NCBI GenBank assembly: GCA_964017045.1
Contig: OZ024801.1
Span: forward strand, 30,972,049-31,036,048
Direction: 5' to 3'
DNA: 64,000 bases
Origin: Omphiscola glabra
Taxonomy: Eukaryota > Mollusca > Gastropoda > Lymnaeidae
Positions within the stretch are counted from its first letter, which is position 1; each line of letters starts with the position of its first letter. The position numbers and the translations under genes are program-made. The notes beneath the pieces are model-generated. The model was not told where the DNA came from. It saw only the letters and a list, made by a program, of their open reading frames with translations, and did not search any database. Of the stretch, positions 35,455 through 47,565 are shown one piece after another.

Positions 35455-36055
35455 ACATTTCACTGTCTTGAGCTGACCGATCACTGTCTTGAGCTGACCG
35501 ATCACTGTCTTGAGCTGACCGCTCACTGTCTTGAGCTGACCGATCACTGTCTTGAGCTGACCGATCACTGTCTTGAGCTGACCGATCACTGTCTTGAGCT
35601 GACCGATCACTGTCTTGCGCTGACCGATAACTGTCTTGAGCTGACCGTTCAGTCTTGAGCTGACCGATCACTATCTTGAGCTGACCGATCACTGTCTTGA
35701 GCTGACCGTTCACTGTCTTGAGCTGACCGATCACTGTCTTGAGCTGACCGATCACTGTCTTGAGCTGACCGATCACTGTCTTGAGCTGACCGATCACTGT
35801 CTTGAGCTGACCGATCACTGTCTTGAGCTGACCGATCACTGTCTTGAGCTGACCGATCACTGTCTTGAGCTAACCGATCACTGTCTTGAGCTGACCGATC
35901 ACTATCTTGAGCTGACCGTTCACTGTCTTGAGCTGACCGATCACTGTCTTGAGCTGACCGTTCACTGTCTTGAGCTGACCGATCATTGTCTTGAGCTGAC
36001 CGTTCACTGTCTTGAGCTGACCGATCACTGTCTTGAGCTGACCGTTCACTTTCTT
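35455..36055. repeat. 21-bp minisatellite, about 28 copies
   Basis: The unit CTGTCTTGAGCTGACCGATC with A at the joint, and variants GTTCA and GCTCA. Because 21 is seven codons, frames such as IGQLKTV repeats on the minus strand are open by construction. One three-base-deleted unit near 35648 shifts the frame, consistent with no coding constraint. Confidence 0.95.
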
Positions 36056-36183
36056 GTATTAGCTATGGCTTAATGATCCCCCCCTTTTTTTTCCTCATTC
36101 CAACGCAGGAGATAAAAGTATATCTTTTATTGTACGGGTTGTTATGGCATTATCGACCAATGACGTCACGGGGGATCACTCAT

Positions 36184-37022
36184 CTGACCACACGACACTT
36201 AACCAAGAACAGGACACTTAACCAACAACAAGACACTTATCCAACAATAAGACACTTAGCAACAACAAGACACTTATCCAACAACAAGACACTTAGCAAC
36301 AACAAGACACTTATCCAACAACAAGACACTTAACCAACAACAAGACACTTAGCAACAACAAGACACTTATCCAACAACAAGATACTTATCCAACAACAAG
36401 ATACTTATCCAACACCAAGACACTTAACCAACAACAAGATACTTATCCAACAACAAGACACGTAACCAACAACAAGATACTTATCCAACAACAAGACACT
36501 TAACCAATAACAAGACACTTAACTAACAACAAGACACTTAACTAACAACAAAACACTTAACCAACAACAAGACACTTAACCAATAACAAGACACTTAACT
36601 AACAACAAGACACTTAACCAACAACAAGACACTTATCCAACAATAAAAGACTTAAGCAACAACAAGACACTTAACTAACAACAAGACACTTAACCAATAA
36701 CAAGACACTTAACCAATAACAAGACACTTAACCAATAACAAGACACTTAACTAACAACAAGACACTTATCCAACAATAAAAGACTTAAGCAACAACAAGA
36801 CACTTAACTAACAACAAGACACTTAACCAATAACAAGACACTTAACTAACAAAAGACACACCTAACCAACAACAAGACACTTAACCAATAACAAGACACT
36901 TAACTAACAAGACACACTTAACCAACAAGACACTTAACCAACAAGACACTTAACCAACAACAAGACACTTAACCAACAAGACACTTAACCAACAACAAGA
37001 CACTTAACCAATAACAAGACAC
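36184..37022. repeat. 18/19-bp minisatellite, about 45 copies
   Basis: The unit ACACTTAACCAACAACAAG with TATCC, TAACT and AATAAC variants. Multi-unit blocks recur (for example the stretch with AATAAAAGACTTAAGC occurs near 36640 and 36775). It is preceded by a CRE octamer TGACGTCA at 36161-36168. Confidence 0.93.
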
Positions 37023-37179
37023 CAATCCAAGATGGCTATTGATTGTACAGATTGTTCTCTTGCAAGGCCGTCCATCCACAGACACCACCACAATCCGGCC
37101 CCCCAACCGGCGTTCATCAGAAAGGTCTCGTCTGTGAGCATGTGAACAAAAGCCCTGGTCTTAACAGACCCGTGTTAGC

Positions 37180-37985
37180 ATTATGGTGCTAGAGTTGGTG
37201 TAGTATTTAGCACTGTGGTGTTAGGGATACTGTAGAGTTGATATTACGATGTTAAGGATAGTGTAGTGTTGACATTACGATGCTAAGGATAGTGTAGTGT
37301 GAACATTACCTTGGAATGGATGGATGGTTCAGCTTTAACATTACAGTGCAAGAAAAAGAGTAGCGTTAGCATTACGGTGCTAGGGATAGAGTAGCGTTAG
37401 CATTATGGTGCTAGGGATAGAGTAGCGTTAGCATTATGGTGCTAGGGATAGAGTAGCGTTAGCATTACGGTGCTAGGGATAGAGTAGCGTTAGCATTATG
37501 GTCCTAGGGATAGAGTAGCGTTAGCATTACGGTGCTAGGTATAAGACACATTTTAGTCATAGGGATAATTCAGTTTTAACATTACAGTGCTAGGGATAGA
37601 GTAGCGTTAGCATTACGGTGCTTGGGATAGAGTAGCGTTAGCATTACGGTGCTAGGGATAAGACACATTTTAGTCATAGGGATAGTTCAGTTTTAACATT
37701 ACAGTGCAAGGGATAGAGTAGCGTTAGCATTACGGTGCTTGGGATAAGTGTAGTGTTAACATTTAGTCATATGGATAGTTCAGTTTTAACATTACGGTGC
37801 TAGGGATAGAGTAGCGTTAGCATTACGGTGCTTGGGATAAGTGTAGTGTAAGAATTATTGTCATATGGATAGTTCAGTTTTAACATCGCAGTGCCAAGGA
37901 TAGTGTAGTGTTAGCATTATGGTGATAGGGGTGGCGTAGTGTTAACATTACAGTGCTCGGGATATAATAGTGTGATCATTTCGGG
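37180..37985. repeat. 31-bp minisatellite with a longer higher-order unit
   Basis: The basic unit AGCGTTAGCATTACGGTGCT with AGGGATAGAGT recurs. A longer block with ACACATTTTAGTCATAGGGA and TAGTTCAGTTTTAACATTAC interrupts it four times. The array is thus built of two alternating modules. Confidence 0.9.
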
Positions 37986-38027
37986 GCAGCAACATGATAT
38001 GATGAAAAGAGTGCTGTTTATCTTACG

Positions 38028-38212
38028 GGCCTGCTAGTACAGTATCAAGGCGTTTAGAATAAACGGGTTGCTAGTACAGTAACAGGGGGTTTAGAGTAAA
38101 CGGGTTTGCTAGTACAGTAACAAGGGGTTTAGATTAAACGGGTTTGCTAGTACAGTAACAAGGGGTTTAGATTAAACGGGTTTGCTAGTACAGTAACAAG
38201 GGGTTTAGAATG
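38028..38212. repeat. 38-bp minisatellite
   Basis: About five units of GGGTTTGCTAGTACAGTAAC plus AAGGGGTTTAGATTAAAC. Confidence 0.9.
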
Positions 38213-38449
38213 AACTAAGCAATTTGATCGAAGGTTGGGATGTGTCGAAGGTTGGGATGTGTCGTTATGGTGAATGGAGAACTGAAATTCAGTAATGCAA
38301 TAATTTCTACCACAAAGACATTACCAATGACATTGCTGATGGTATTGTGACATATTATGACGACCAAGTTAATGACATCGGTGATGATGTTACTGATGGG
38401 TAATGGCATTGCCCAGGACGTTACCAGCGGCACAGTCATTGCCTTTACC

Positions 38450-39075
38450 AATGACAGCCCCTCATGACATACCAACCCAATTATCAGTGATATTACCACT
38501 AACAATTCCCATGACATACCAATCCAATTATCAGTGATATTACCACTGACAATTCCCATTACATACCAACCCAATTATCAGCGATATTACCACTGACAAT
38601 TCCCATTACATACCAACCCAATTATCAGTGATATTACCACTGACAATTCCCATGACATACCAACCCAATTATCAGCGATATTACCACTGAAAATTCCCAT
38701 GACATACAAATCTAATTATCAGCGATATTACCACTGACAATTCCCATGACATACCAATCCAATTATCAGTGATATTACCACTGACAATTCCCATTACATA
38801 CCAACCCAATTATCAGCGATATTACCACTGACAATTCCCATTACATACCAATCCAATTATTAGCGATATTACCACTGACAATTCCCATGACATACCAACC
38901 CAATTATCAGCGATATTACCACTGACAATTCCCATGACATACAAATCTAATTATCAGCGATATTACCACTGACAATTCCCATGACATACCAATCCAATTA
39001 TCAATGTTCTTACCACTGACAATTCCCATGACATACCAATCCAATTATCAGTGATATTACCAATGCCATTCCCAT
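38450..39075. repeat. 47-bp minisatellite, about 13 copies
   Basis: The unit CCCATGACATACCAATCCAA and TTATCAGTGATATTACCACT. Upstream (38300-38450) and downstream (39075-39180) looser ATTACCAATGACAT motifs look like decayed edge units. Confidence 0.92.
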
Positions 39076-40339
39076 GACATTTCAAATCCGATGATCGTTG
39101 ACATTACCTATGACACAACGAAAGTTATCACCAGTTACATTATCAATGACATTCCCACTGATATTATAAAGACAGCGTTCAGTTACATCTCTGACAAACT
39201 AACACTGTAGTCACGTGATGAATTAGGAACATATCACACACACTAAAAAGCGACACAAAATATGTGAAATGCGCCACCCGTGAATAAATCCAAAAAGACA
39301 ATTGAATCCACGTCACTTCCGATGGATGGAATGAGGGAATAATTCATGAAACGTTGCCAAACCTAAAGGGGGGAGTAACAGCCCTTTGATAGTTCACGTC
39401 ACTACTCGCTGTAGTAGAAACATTTCCCACGGCACCACGAGATGCGGCGGCGCGAGCAGTATTGAACGCACCGGACTAGCAGCCCAGACCACACTGCCCC
39501 CAATGTTGATCATCATTATACAGTTAGCGGGGAGATGAAATAAAAAAAAACTGCGTGGAATGGGGGGTGGGGGGTGTGATTGAGGACAGAAAGCTTTATC
39601 CCGTATCACTTTGGCAACATCATCGAAATAAGGAATATGACCTTCCCCCTCCCCCCCCCCCCCGAGGGGGAGGAGGGCGGTTATACCCTAAGGGGCACTT
39701 TGTAAAAAAACACAATACTCTGCATCAAAGAGCATGGACTAGTGAGATGGTGAGATGGTGGAATGGATGAGGACATGGGGTAATCAGCGTGAGTAACACG
39801 ATTCTAAGAAAATTAAATATGACATGAATGAATAATAGTGATGTTGATATATTATGTAACATCCCATTCCCCGCCCACCCCGGCCCCCCGCACCAGAAGC
39901 TATATATATATATATAATTTACAAAAATATAATTATTGCCTTCCGAATCCAGTGATTATCAGCGGTGTCTCGTGATGTCATAATGAGACGTTGAGTCCTA
40001 TTGTACGAGCTCCTGTTCCATTTACAGTTGACCCTACCGTCTATGACAGCACAACTCTGCAGCAGAGAACGTCCGTTTTATTTTCAGAGCCTCTACGTTG
40101 TCTTTGTGCCCCTGAATGTCATGTTTTGCACGAGTTAGTAGTGTCCACTGCGCGGGTGTGGTCAACAACCCCACACTCAGGGGAAAAAAAACAACACAAA
40201 ATTTGGTTTAAAAAAACAACAAAAAAACATATCACGTGACAGCACTGACGTTCAGAGATCGTTAATTAACAAAAAAATTAATTTCCCCTCAATTTTTTAA
40301 TTTTTTGTTTTCAAAATGGAGCTTTCTCCTCCAGCTTCA
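39076..40339. other. Unique region without a supported gene
   Basis: Poly-C and poly-G face each other near 39645-39675. Frames at 39394-39609 (-) and 39991-40239 (+) are moderately protein-like; the latter follows CTCCTGTTCCATTTACAG, an acceptor-like string lying inside the frame. Neither has enough support to call. Confidence 0.45.
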
Positions 40340-40585
40340 CATCTCATTGTATCTTTTCCCGTTGTATCTTTACCAGTTGTATCTTTTCCATTTGATCTTT
40401 CCCTGTGTTACTTTCCCCGTTCTATCTTCTCCATTTTATCTTTTCCCATTGTATCTATTCCCGTTATTTAATTTCCCATTGTATCTATTCCCGTTATTTA
40501 ATTTCCCATTGTTTATATTCACGTTATATCATTTCTCGTTATATCTTTTCCCGCTGCATAATTTCCCGTTGTATCTTTTCCTTTC
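40340..40585. repeat. Pyrimidine-rich imperfect minisatellite
   Basis: Units around TTTCCCATTGTATCTATTCC and CGTTATTTAA repeat irregularly about eleven times. Confidence 0.8.
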
Positions 40586-40624
40586 GAATGCTCCACTCGA
40601 CATATATCCAATCTTCTAAACCTA

Positions 40625-40985
40625 ATTCTAAAATATGTCATCATATTAAAATATGTCACCATACTAATATATGTCATCAAACTAAAACATGACACCTTAC
40701 TAAAATATGTCACCATACTAAAATGTCATCATACTAAAATATGTTATCATACTAAAATATGTCACCATACTAAAACATGTCACTATATTAAAATATGTCA
40801 CCGTACTAAAATATGTCATCAAACTAAAATATGTCACCATACTAAAATATTTCACCATAATAAAATATGTCACCATAATAAAATATGTCATCAAATTAAA
40901 ATGTCACCATACTAAATTATTGTCACAATACTAAAATATGTGTTGACATACTAATATATGTTATCATACTAACAAATTGGTCACC
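40625..40985. repeat. 18-bp minisatellite, about 20 copies
   Basis: The unit ACTAAAATATGTCACCAT with many single-base changes and short deletions, so it is relatively old. Confidence 0.9.
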
Positions 40986-41401
40986 ATACCTTTCCTTCCT
41001 TCCAAATTTTAACTTTCAGATCAAACAGCCCAAAATCTCCTCTCCCCCACCTTGTTTTTTCAGCCCCCCCCCCCCAATTTTTACCCAATTACCTCCTGCT
41101 TCACTAAATTCTCTATAACCGTGGTATCGATCCATGTTTTTACGATGGTATCGATCCAAGTGCCACACGCTTATAACAGTGTAGAAAATACAAAGTGGGC
41201 CTGGGGGAGCTGGGAGGGACATGATAAGGACAGCGCTCTTCTCTTTCTCCTCTACTAAAAAAAAGTATGTTCCTTAAAATCTATGTTTTAGATAATATAT
41301 AATTTATTTTTAATAACATCCAAAGCATTGGAAAGCATTCTTGCTTAACAAAAATTTAAAACATAAATTAATTTAAAAAAAGTCCTCGGCTGCTTTTGCT
41401 G
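40986..41401. other. Unique spacer with C11 tract
   Basis: A C tract lies near 41066-41076 and AT-rich sequence follows. Nothing else seen. Confidence 0.45.
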
Positions 41402-41633
41402 GTGAAATTTGGGCATTGTTTATTTGATGACCGAACTCTCACCATTGTTCATTTGATGACCAAACTCTCACCATTGTTCATTTGATGACCAAACTCTCAC
41501 CATTGTTCATTTGATGACCAAACTCTCACCATTGTTCATTTGATGACCAAACTCTCACCATTGTTCATTTGATGACCAAACTCTCACCATTGTTCATTTG
41601 ACGACCGAACTCTCACCATTGTTCATTGAACCA
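41402..41633. repeat. 29-bp minisatellite
   Basis: Eight units of TTGTTCATTTGATGACCAAA and CTCTCACCA. Edge units carry ACCGAAC instead of ACCAAAC at both ends. Confidence 0.94.
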
Positions 41634-42577
41634 GTCCTTTCATTAAATGCAAACATCTCCACACGTTTGAGAGATTTCCAGTCCTTTCATTAAATGCTAC
41701 CATCTCAACACGTTTGAGAGCTGTCCAGTCCTTTCATTAAATGCTACCATCTCCACACGCTTGAGAACTGTCCAGTCCTTTAATCAAATGCTACCATCTA
41801 CACGCGGTTGAGAGCTGCCCAGTCCTTTCTTTAAATGCTACCATCTCCACACGTTTGATAACTGTCCAGTCCTTTCATTAAATGCTACCATCTCAACGCG
41901 TTTGAGAACTGTCCAGACCTTTCTTTAAATGCTACGATCTCCACACGTTTGAGAGCTGTCCAGTCCTTTCATTAAATGATACCATCTCAACACGTTTGAG
42001 AGCTGTCCAGTCCTTTCATTAAATGCTACCATCTCCACACGCTTGAGAACTGTCCAGTCCTTTCATTAAATGCTACCATCTCCACACGTTTGAGAACTGT
42101 CCAGTCCTTTCATTAAATGCTACCATCTCCGCACGTTTGAGAACTGTCCAGTCCTTTCATTAAATGCTACCATCTCCACGCGTTTGAGAGCTGTCCAGTC
42201 CTTTCATTAAATGCTACCATCTCCACACGTTTGAGAGCTGTCCAGTCCTTTCGTTAAATGCTACCATCTCCACGCGTTTGAGAGTTGTCCAGTCCTTTCT
42301 TTAAATGCTACCATCTCCGCGCGTTTGAGAACTGTCCAGTCCTTTCTTTAAATGCTACCATCTTTACGCGTTTGAGAGCTGTCCAGTCCTTTCATTAAAT
42401 GCTACCATCTCCACGCGTTTGAGAGCTGTCCAGCCCTTTCTTTAAATGCTACCATCTCCACACGTTTGAGAACTGTCCAGTCCTTTCTTTAAATGCTACC
42501 ATCTCCACACGTTTGAGAACTATCCAGTCCTTTCTTTAAATTCTACCATCTCCACACGTTTGAGAACTTTCCAGCTT
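41634..42577. repeat. 47-bp minisatellite, 20 copies
   Basis: The unit CAGTCCTTTCATTAAATGCT then ACCATCTCCACACGTTTGAG and AACTGTC. Variants (ATTAAA/TTTAAA, CACACG/CACGCG, AGAACT/AGAGCT) are mixed along the array rather than blocked. It abuts the 29-bp array directly. Confidence 0.95.
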
Positions 42578-44419
42578 TTTTTCTGTATTATTTGTCAATG
42601 TTTTCGAGAAAAATTTTTAATATGTACAACAATATTTATCGATGTGTACAACAGTATTAGGAAAAAAATAAAACTAAACAGTTGAAAAGATAAACACGAA
42701 CGGCAGTTTTCAAACAGAACAGATATAAAAGGGAATGGGGGGAGTGGGGTGGTGGTTTAATCTGAAAATTTAAAGAAACCAAAGTATTAATTTATAACAA
42801 ACCTGCTCCATTTTTGTTTTCCAACAAGAAGCGGCTCCTTTAGCTGTTGACAGGATACCGGTTTAAAAAAAATATAATTTTTTGGTGTGCTTTTAAATAA
42901 CGACGTGACAAATCATGACGACTGTGGTGGAATTTATTGATCCAATCAGGGGGAAAAAACAATTATGTAGATGTGTTGTTTTATCATTTCCCGTCACTCT
43001 CTGTCACTTCCTGTCCTGTCTCTTCCACAGCCACGGCTTTCCAGAATGGTGTCTCTTTCTCCGAGACACGTTCACGGAAGCCGATCCGTACTGAAATTTA
43101 AGTGTAACTTAATACACGTAACATCGTTTAGATTGCGTTAACGGCCCGGGTAAAGTATAATTCATCGGGTTTTTATAATTCACCCCAGCTATTCTAAATG
43201 GCTGATAATTCAGCCATAAAATAAATTGCTGATCAGCTAAAATAAAGAGACGTTAGTTTAACATTGAAGACAGGTTATCATTAGTTTACTACCGAAAAAT
43301 ATTTGCAGACATATTTTCTAGTAATAAGACAGTATCTTTTGGCCAAAACTATACCAAAATGTATACCTTTACTAATTGTGTGCTGATTTCTCCCGCAGGA
43401 TTTAACCAAAAAAAATACTTTAAATGACATAAAAATCAATGTTTTAAAGCATTTTGAGACCACAACGATTTTAAGGGTTTTGAGTGTCCCAAAGATTTGT
43501 TTGAATGAAAGAAAACTTTAGCCCGATTCACATGAGATATATATTAATTGTGTTATCTCCTAAAGAAAAATGCATTTATGTAATTTTACGTGATTTATAA
43601 TTTTGGTACTGGTATGGTTTTTCTGTATTGGAGTCGGAGAAGTCGACACTAACACTGCATATGTTATTTCGAGTTGTAGATTTGATCTCAAACCCGTACT
43701 AGCCGTAGCACAGAGGATGGCATAAGTATTGCGATTGTCACTTTATTTATTGTTTCCTAAAGATTCTGAAATAAGTCACAGTTTTTTGTAGAACTACTGC
43801 TGCACCGGCGGCGTAATCCCTTTTTTACAAACACACACACAAAGCACTGTAGTTTAGGAAAGCGTTAACTTTAATCCTTTATACAGCTCGGAAATGTTCT
43901 TGTTGATATTTTCGGATGTCCTTCGAATGGGATATCTTGTAGAAACTGGTTGAACTAGAGGACCCGCTGTGTGGCGGGGCGGGGCTCCATTATATGGATG
44001 GACGAATTCAGATTTTTTAATTTTTTTTTAAAGGAAGAAAAAAAAGAATGTGGAGGGGCGACTTTTGGCCGGCACGTGTGGTCCCTTGGGAGGTTGTGAT
44101 GGGTAGAAATAAGGGGAGGGCAGGAGGGGATAAGCTGATGGAGAAAGTAGTTAACTTAATAGATAGGCTGGCAAATTGAGGGGGGGGGGGCAGGACAGAG
44201 TTGATCCCGGAAATCGATTGGGCGACTGTGTTGAGAGATGAGAGAAAACACATCATATCATTACACATCTACAACACGCACGCGTACACGCGCTGCAATG
44301 ATTGTACACACATGTATCTTTGAACACATTGTATTATGATTATGTTAACACGTGGCTCTGTGTTATACACACACACTCATAGAAACACACCCATTAACAC
44401 AGTGTATTATATGTTAAAC
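42578..44419. other. Longest mostly unique stretch; one exon candidate
   Basis: AT-rich unique sequence with the exon candidate at 43031-43094, a CA run near 43830 and a G10 tract near 44180. No complete frame is present. Confidence 0.45.
43031..43094 (+). CDS. Candidate coding exon with excellent acceptor, unknown protein
   Basis: A long pyrimidine tract (CACTTCCTGTCCTGTCTCTT) runs into CCACAG ending at 43030, the best 3' splice site I found in the window. Entered with one leftover base, the frame reads HGFPEWCLFLRDTFTEADPY and stops at 43092-43094, with coding-like codon choice. It would be a short terminal exon. The other two frames are also partly open, so the phase is not certain. No domain can be named from 20 residues, and no partner exon was found. 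Confidence 0.3.
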
Positions 44420-45032
44420 TGCAAAACTATGAACATAAAACATTTTATACGTAATCGCACTACAGCAGCGGTTCTCAACCTGTGGGTCGCGACCCCTTTG
44501 GGGGTCGAATGACCCTTTACCGGGGGTCGTCTAAGACCACCCGAAAACACATATACATCACGGTTATGAAGTAGCAACGAAATTAATTGTGTGGTTTGGG
44601 GGTCGCCACAATATGAGGCACTGTATTAAAGGGTCGCGGCATTAGGAAGGTTGAGAACCACTGCACTACAGGATGCATGGAATCCAAACATAAGCGCACT
44701 ACAGGATGTATGTATCCGAACATAAACGCACTACAGGAAGTATGGTATCCGAACATAAACGCACTACAGGAAGTATGGTATCCGATTATAAACGCACTAC
44801 AGGAAGTATGGTATCCGAACATAAACGCACTACATGAAGTATGGTATCCGAACATAAACGCATTACAGGAAGTATTGTATCCGAACATAAACGCACTACA
44901 GGAAGTATGGTATCCGAACATAAACACACTACAGGAAGTATGTTATCCGAACATAAACGCACTACAGGAAGTATGGTATCCGATTATAAACGCACTACAG
45001 GAAGTATGTTATCCGAACATAAACGCACTATA
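44420..45032. repeat. 33-bp minisatellite split by a transposon
   Basis: Units of CACTACAGGAAGTATGGTAT and CCGAACATAAACG run from 44664 to 45032, with one decayed unit (44420-44465) on the other side of the SPIN-like element. The 33-bp period keeps long frames open on both strands; these are not genes. Confidence 0.92.
44466..44663 (+). mobile_element. SPIN-like non-autonomous hAT transposon, best-preserved copy
   Basis: A 198-bp copy starting CAGCGGTTCTCAACCTGTGG and ending AAGGTTGAGAACCACTG. It has a perfect 8-bp target duplication CACTACAG (44458-44465 and 44664-44671). The octamer is part of the surrounding 33-bp repeat unit, so the element landed in that unit. Internal TCGCGACCCCTTTGGGGGTC, CTAAGACCACC and AAAGGGTCGCGGCATTAGG follow the SPIN consensus in order. 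SPIN elements are known for horizontal transfer among animals. Confidence 0.93.
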
Positions 45033-45682
45033 GGATGACCAGTTCAGGTATTAAATAAAGTAAGTCAAATTTTTGCTTATTTTTCCTTTTATTCTCTAGG
45101 AATCCTGTGCTCTTTCGTTTTTTTGGTTCGAAAGTTTGACAACATATCTAACCTCCTTTTAAATTCTTAATATTTTTGTTGGTTTAATGTTGATAATCAT
45201 AAATAATTGGGAAAACCATTTAGTGATGTGAAATTAAGATCAGCGCTTTCTTTCATTCTCAGGTTGGTCTTTGGTGCAAAGAAACGTTTCAATCTATACA
45301 ATTTTGCATTCAACTTCATTTTATTGCTCGCCAGTTTTCGGTATCTTTTTGACTTGCTTCAAACTGGGTATAATCGGGGCCTAGCGTCTACGTTTTTTCC
45401 CCTTTTTAACATTTACTAATCATTATTATATTCTAACTACAGGCGAATATATCATTATCCTTACTATTTATTATCCAACTATTGACCTTAGAACTTTTAG
45501 TCTTAAAATGTTAACATTTAATCCCGTTAACCTATGTTATATAAAGCCATTTGAATTTCTAATAATCTAAGGTTGTCTCACGACGCAGCCAATCAGCGCT
45601 ATGAAATCCTAAAACGTCATTGAAAGCCTAGAATTCACCACAAAAAAACGGTACGGGTTTATCCGAATCTCCTTTACACTTC
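45033..45682. other. AT-rich unique spacer
   Basis: A 70-codon plus frame at 45207-45419 is hydrophobic and low GC without splice support. Nothing else seen. Confidence 0.45.
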
Positions 45683-45690
45683 CTCTAATC

Positions 45691-45884
45691 TTCCAATGGT
45701 TCTCAACCTTCCAAATGCCGCGACCTTTTAATACAGTTCCTCATGTTGTGGCGACCCCTAACAAAAAAATATATTTTCGTCGCTAACTGTGGAGTATATG
45801 TGTTTTCCGATGGTCTTAGGCGACCCCTGTGAAAGGGTCGTTCGACCCCCAAAGGGGTCGCGACCCACAGGTTGAGAACCGCTG
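45691..45884 (-). mobile_element. SPIN-like non-autonomous hAT transposon
   Basis: A perfect target duplication CTCTAATC lies at 45683-45690 and 45885-45892. The right end is GGTTGAGAACCGCTG. The left end is mutated: TTCCAATGGTTCTCAACC has three extra bases before the expected CAGTGGTTCTC. The interior has GCCGCGACC, TTGTGGCGACCCC, CGATGGTCTTAGGCGACCCC and AAAGGGGTCGCGACCCACAG. Confidence 0.88.
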
Positions 45885-46104
45885 CTCTAATCCCTTCGTT
45901 TGTTCCAGCTCGCGTCTGCCTGACAAGTGTCTCAGCTCGATGGTGGCCTTGAAAAGGGGGGGGGGGGGGATGTAACATCAATGCAACGGTTCTGTAATTC
46001 TCCTCTCCATACCCCAATTCCAGAAGCCCAATTTGCAAGTCATTCTATTTAAAATATTCAATATATTAATATATCTATATAAGCTCGAAATGAAAAGACG
46101 GGAC

Positions 46105-46150
46105 AATCGAAAGAACGTTTCGGCAAGATGCCATCTTCGGCAGACAACAC
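46105..46150. repeat. Short dispersed motif resembling a retroelement end
   Basis: The string AACGTTTCGGCAAGATGCC with ATCTTCGGCAGAC resembles 62332-62372, where ACGTGTCGTCAAAAAGCC and TTCTTCAGCA occur. Such 'GAAGAAGGC...CGAAACGT' strings recur beside animal retroelements. No reverse transcriptase is nearby, so only a fragment could be present. Confidence 0.3.
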
Positions 46151-46239
46151 AAGACACGACAGGGAGACATTCTTCTTTCTGGCTCTTTTCATTTTCATCG
46201 ATCTTGTGTTATTCCTTGTTATTGTTTGTGTTTTGAGTG

Positions 46240-46545
46240 ATGTTGGTGGTGCTTTTTTCCGATTGGTGGCGCGGGTGGTGGTGGTGTTCTTCATGGTGGT
46301 AATTATGTTGTTCTTGGAGGCAGTTTGGTGGTGGTGTTGTTCTTGGTGATGGTTTGGTGGTGTGACTGTTGTTCTTGATGGTGTATTGGTTGTGGTGTTG
46401 TTATCCATATTATGGTGATGTTGGTGTTGATGTTGTTCTTGGGGATGGTGCTGGTGGTGTTGTTGTTGTTCTTGGGGATGTGCTGATGGTGTTGCTGTTG
46501 TTCTTGGGGATGTTGCTGGTGGTGGAGCTGGTGTTGTCTGTATTG
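46240..46545. repeat. GT-rich imperfect minisatellite
   Basis: Irregular 18-27-bp units around GGTGGTGTTGTTCTTGG. The strand bias is strong. Open frames rich in V, L, W (plus) or T, H, Q (minus) are compositional. Confidence 0.85.
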
Positions 46546-46623
46546 AGTGCATTGAGACCAGGATTAAACAAGAACATTACATCAGCTATCCTTCACACTC
46601 AGTTCGCAGGTATGTCAATCTAG

Positions 46624-46641
46624 CCAAAGGTTGAGAACCGC
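46624..46641. mobile_element. Possible SPIN end fragment
   Basis: AAAGGTTGAGAACCGCT matches the terminal repeat of the SPIN-like copies but has no partner end. It may be a remnant or a chance match. Confidence 0.25.
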
Positions 46642-46934
46642 TCTCCTCACCACCACGCCTCATTAGAGTGAATGGTTTCTGTCCGACTTCACGTCAGTTT
46701 TACGGCCTCTCTTCGCTGTCCTCCGCGGGCCTCGGCCAGGACCTTTTGGAGGGGACAGAGAGGCAGAGAGAGGGAGAGTGTCTTGGTGATTCGATTTGAA
46801 GGGCTTTGCCAGTTGTGTATCAGAGGACGGCATGCAACCAGTAGAGTTGGGAACTGAGGGCTTTTCACACGGGGACTAGGGCGGTTTGGTATGAGCAAGC
46901 CAAAAATAAACAAACACAGCCACATTAAAGAGGA

Positions 46935-47112
46935 ATCAGAAGTGGTGTGGGGAGAGGGGAAAGAGATAGTGAGAGAGAGAAAGGGAGAGAGGGGGATAGA
47001 GAGAGAGAGAGGGGGGAGAGAGAGAGAGGGGGATAGAGAGAGAGAGAGAAAGGGAGAGAGGGTGATAGAGAGAGAGAGAGAGGGAGAGAGAGAAAGCGAG
47101 AGAGAGAGAGTT
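46935..47112 (+). repeat. GA-rich purine tract
   Basis: Irregular GAGAGAGAGA and GGGAGAGAG over about 175 bp, purine only on the plus strand except for scattered T. Confidence 0.9.
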
Positions 47113-47349
47113 AAAACGAAATCAAGAAGAGGAGAATTTGTTTTAGTTAAATTGATGTAAGAGAAAGATATTACAAAAAGAACTAAAAATATCCTTGTAA
47201 ATTTGGTACCTGAAATATACACCTGATCTTTTTATTGTATTTTTTAATATGAATATGTTTTATTTAACAGCAGGTCGTCCCGTCATTGTGTCAGAGATTA
47301 TATGTATTTTTACGTCATTCGAATCTGTGTGGAGCAATCAGACTAGATC

Positions 47350-47565
47350 ATCCATAAGTCTGCCAAACTGTCAACTAAGTCTCTATATCATAGACTCATG
47401 TTACCAAACTGTCAATTGAGTCTCTATATCATAGACTCAGATTACCAAACTGTCATTGAGTCTCTATAGCATAGACTCAGATTACCAAACTGTCAATTGA
47501 GTCTCTATAGCATAAACTCAGAGTACCAGACTGTCATTGAGTCTCTATCTCATAGACTCAGATTA
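47350..47565. repeat. 41-bp minisatellite, five copies
   Basis: The unit CATAGACTCAGATTACCAAA and CTGTCAATTGAGTCTCTAT. Confidence 0.9.

Noticed and set aside
39394..39609. Minus frame with MMINIGGSVVWAASP
   Set aside because: It is protein-like but has no convincing acceptor, donor or start context.
39991..40239. Plus frame MSPIVRAPVPFTVDPTVY
   Set aside because: The start would be a TTG, and the C-terminal half is low complexity; there is no splice support at its borders.
46105..46150. Penelope-like retroelement
   Set aside because: Only a short motif resembling such elements is present; no reverse transcriptase or endonuclease frame exists in the window.
46058..46552. Histidine/threonine/glutamine-rich 164-codon minus frame
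   Set aside because: It is the complement of an imperfect GT-rich minisatellite.
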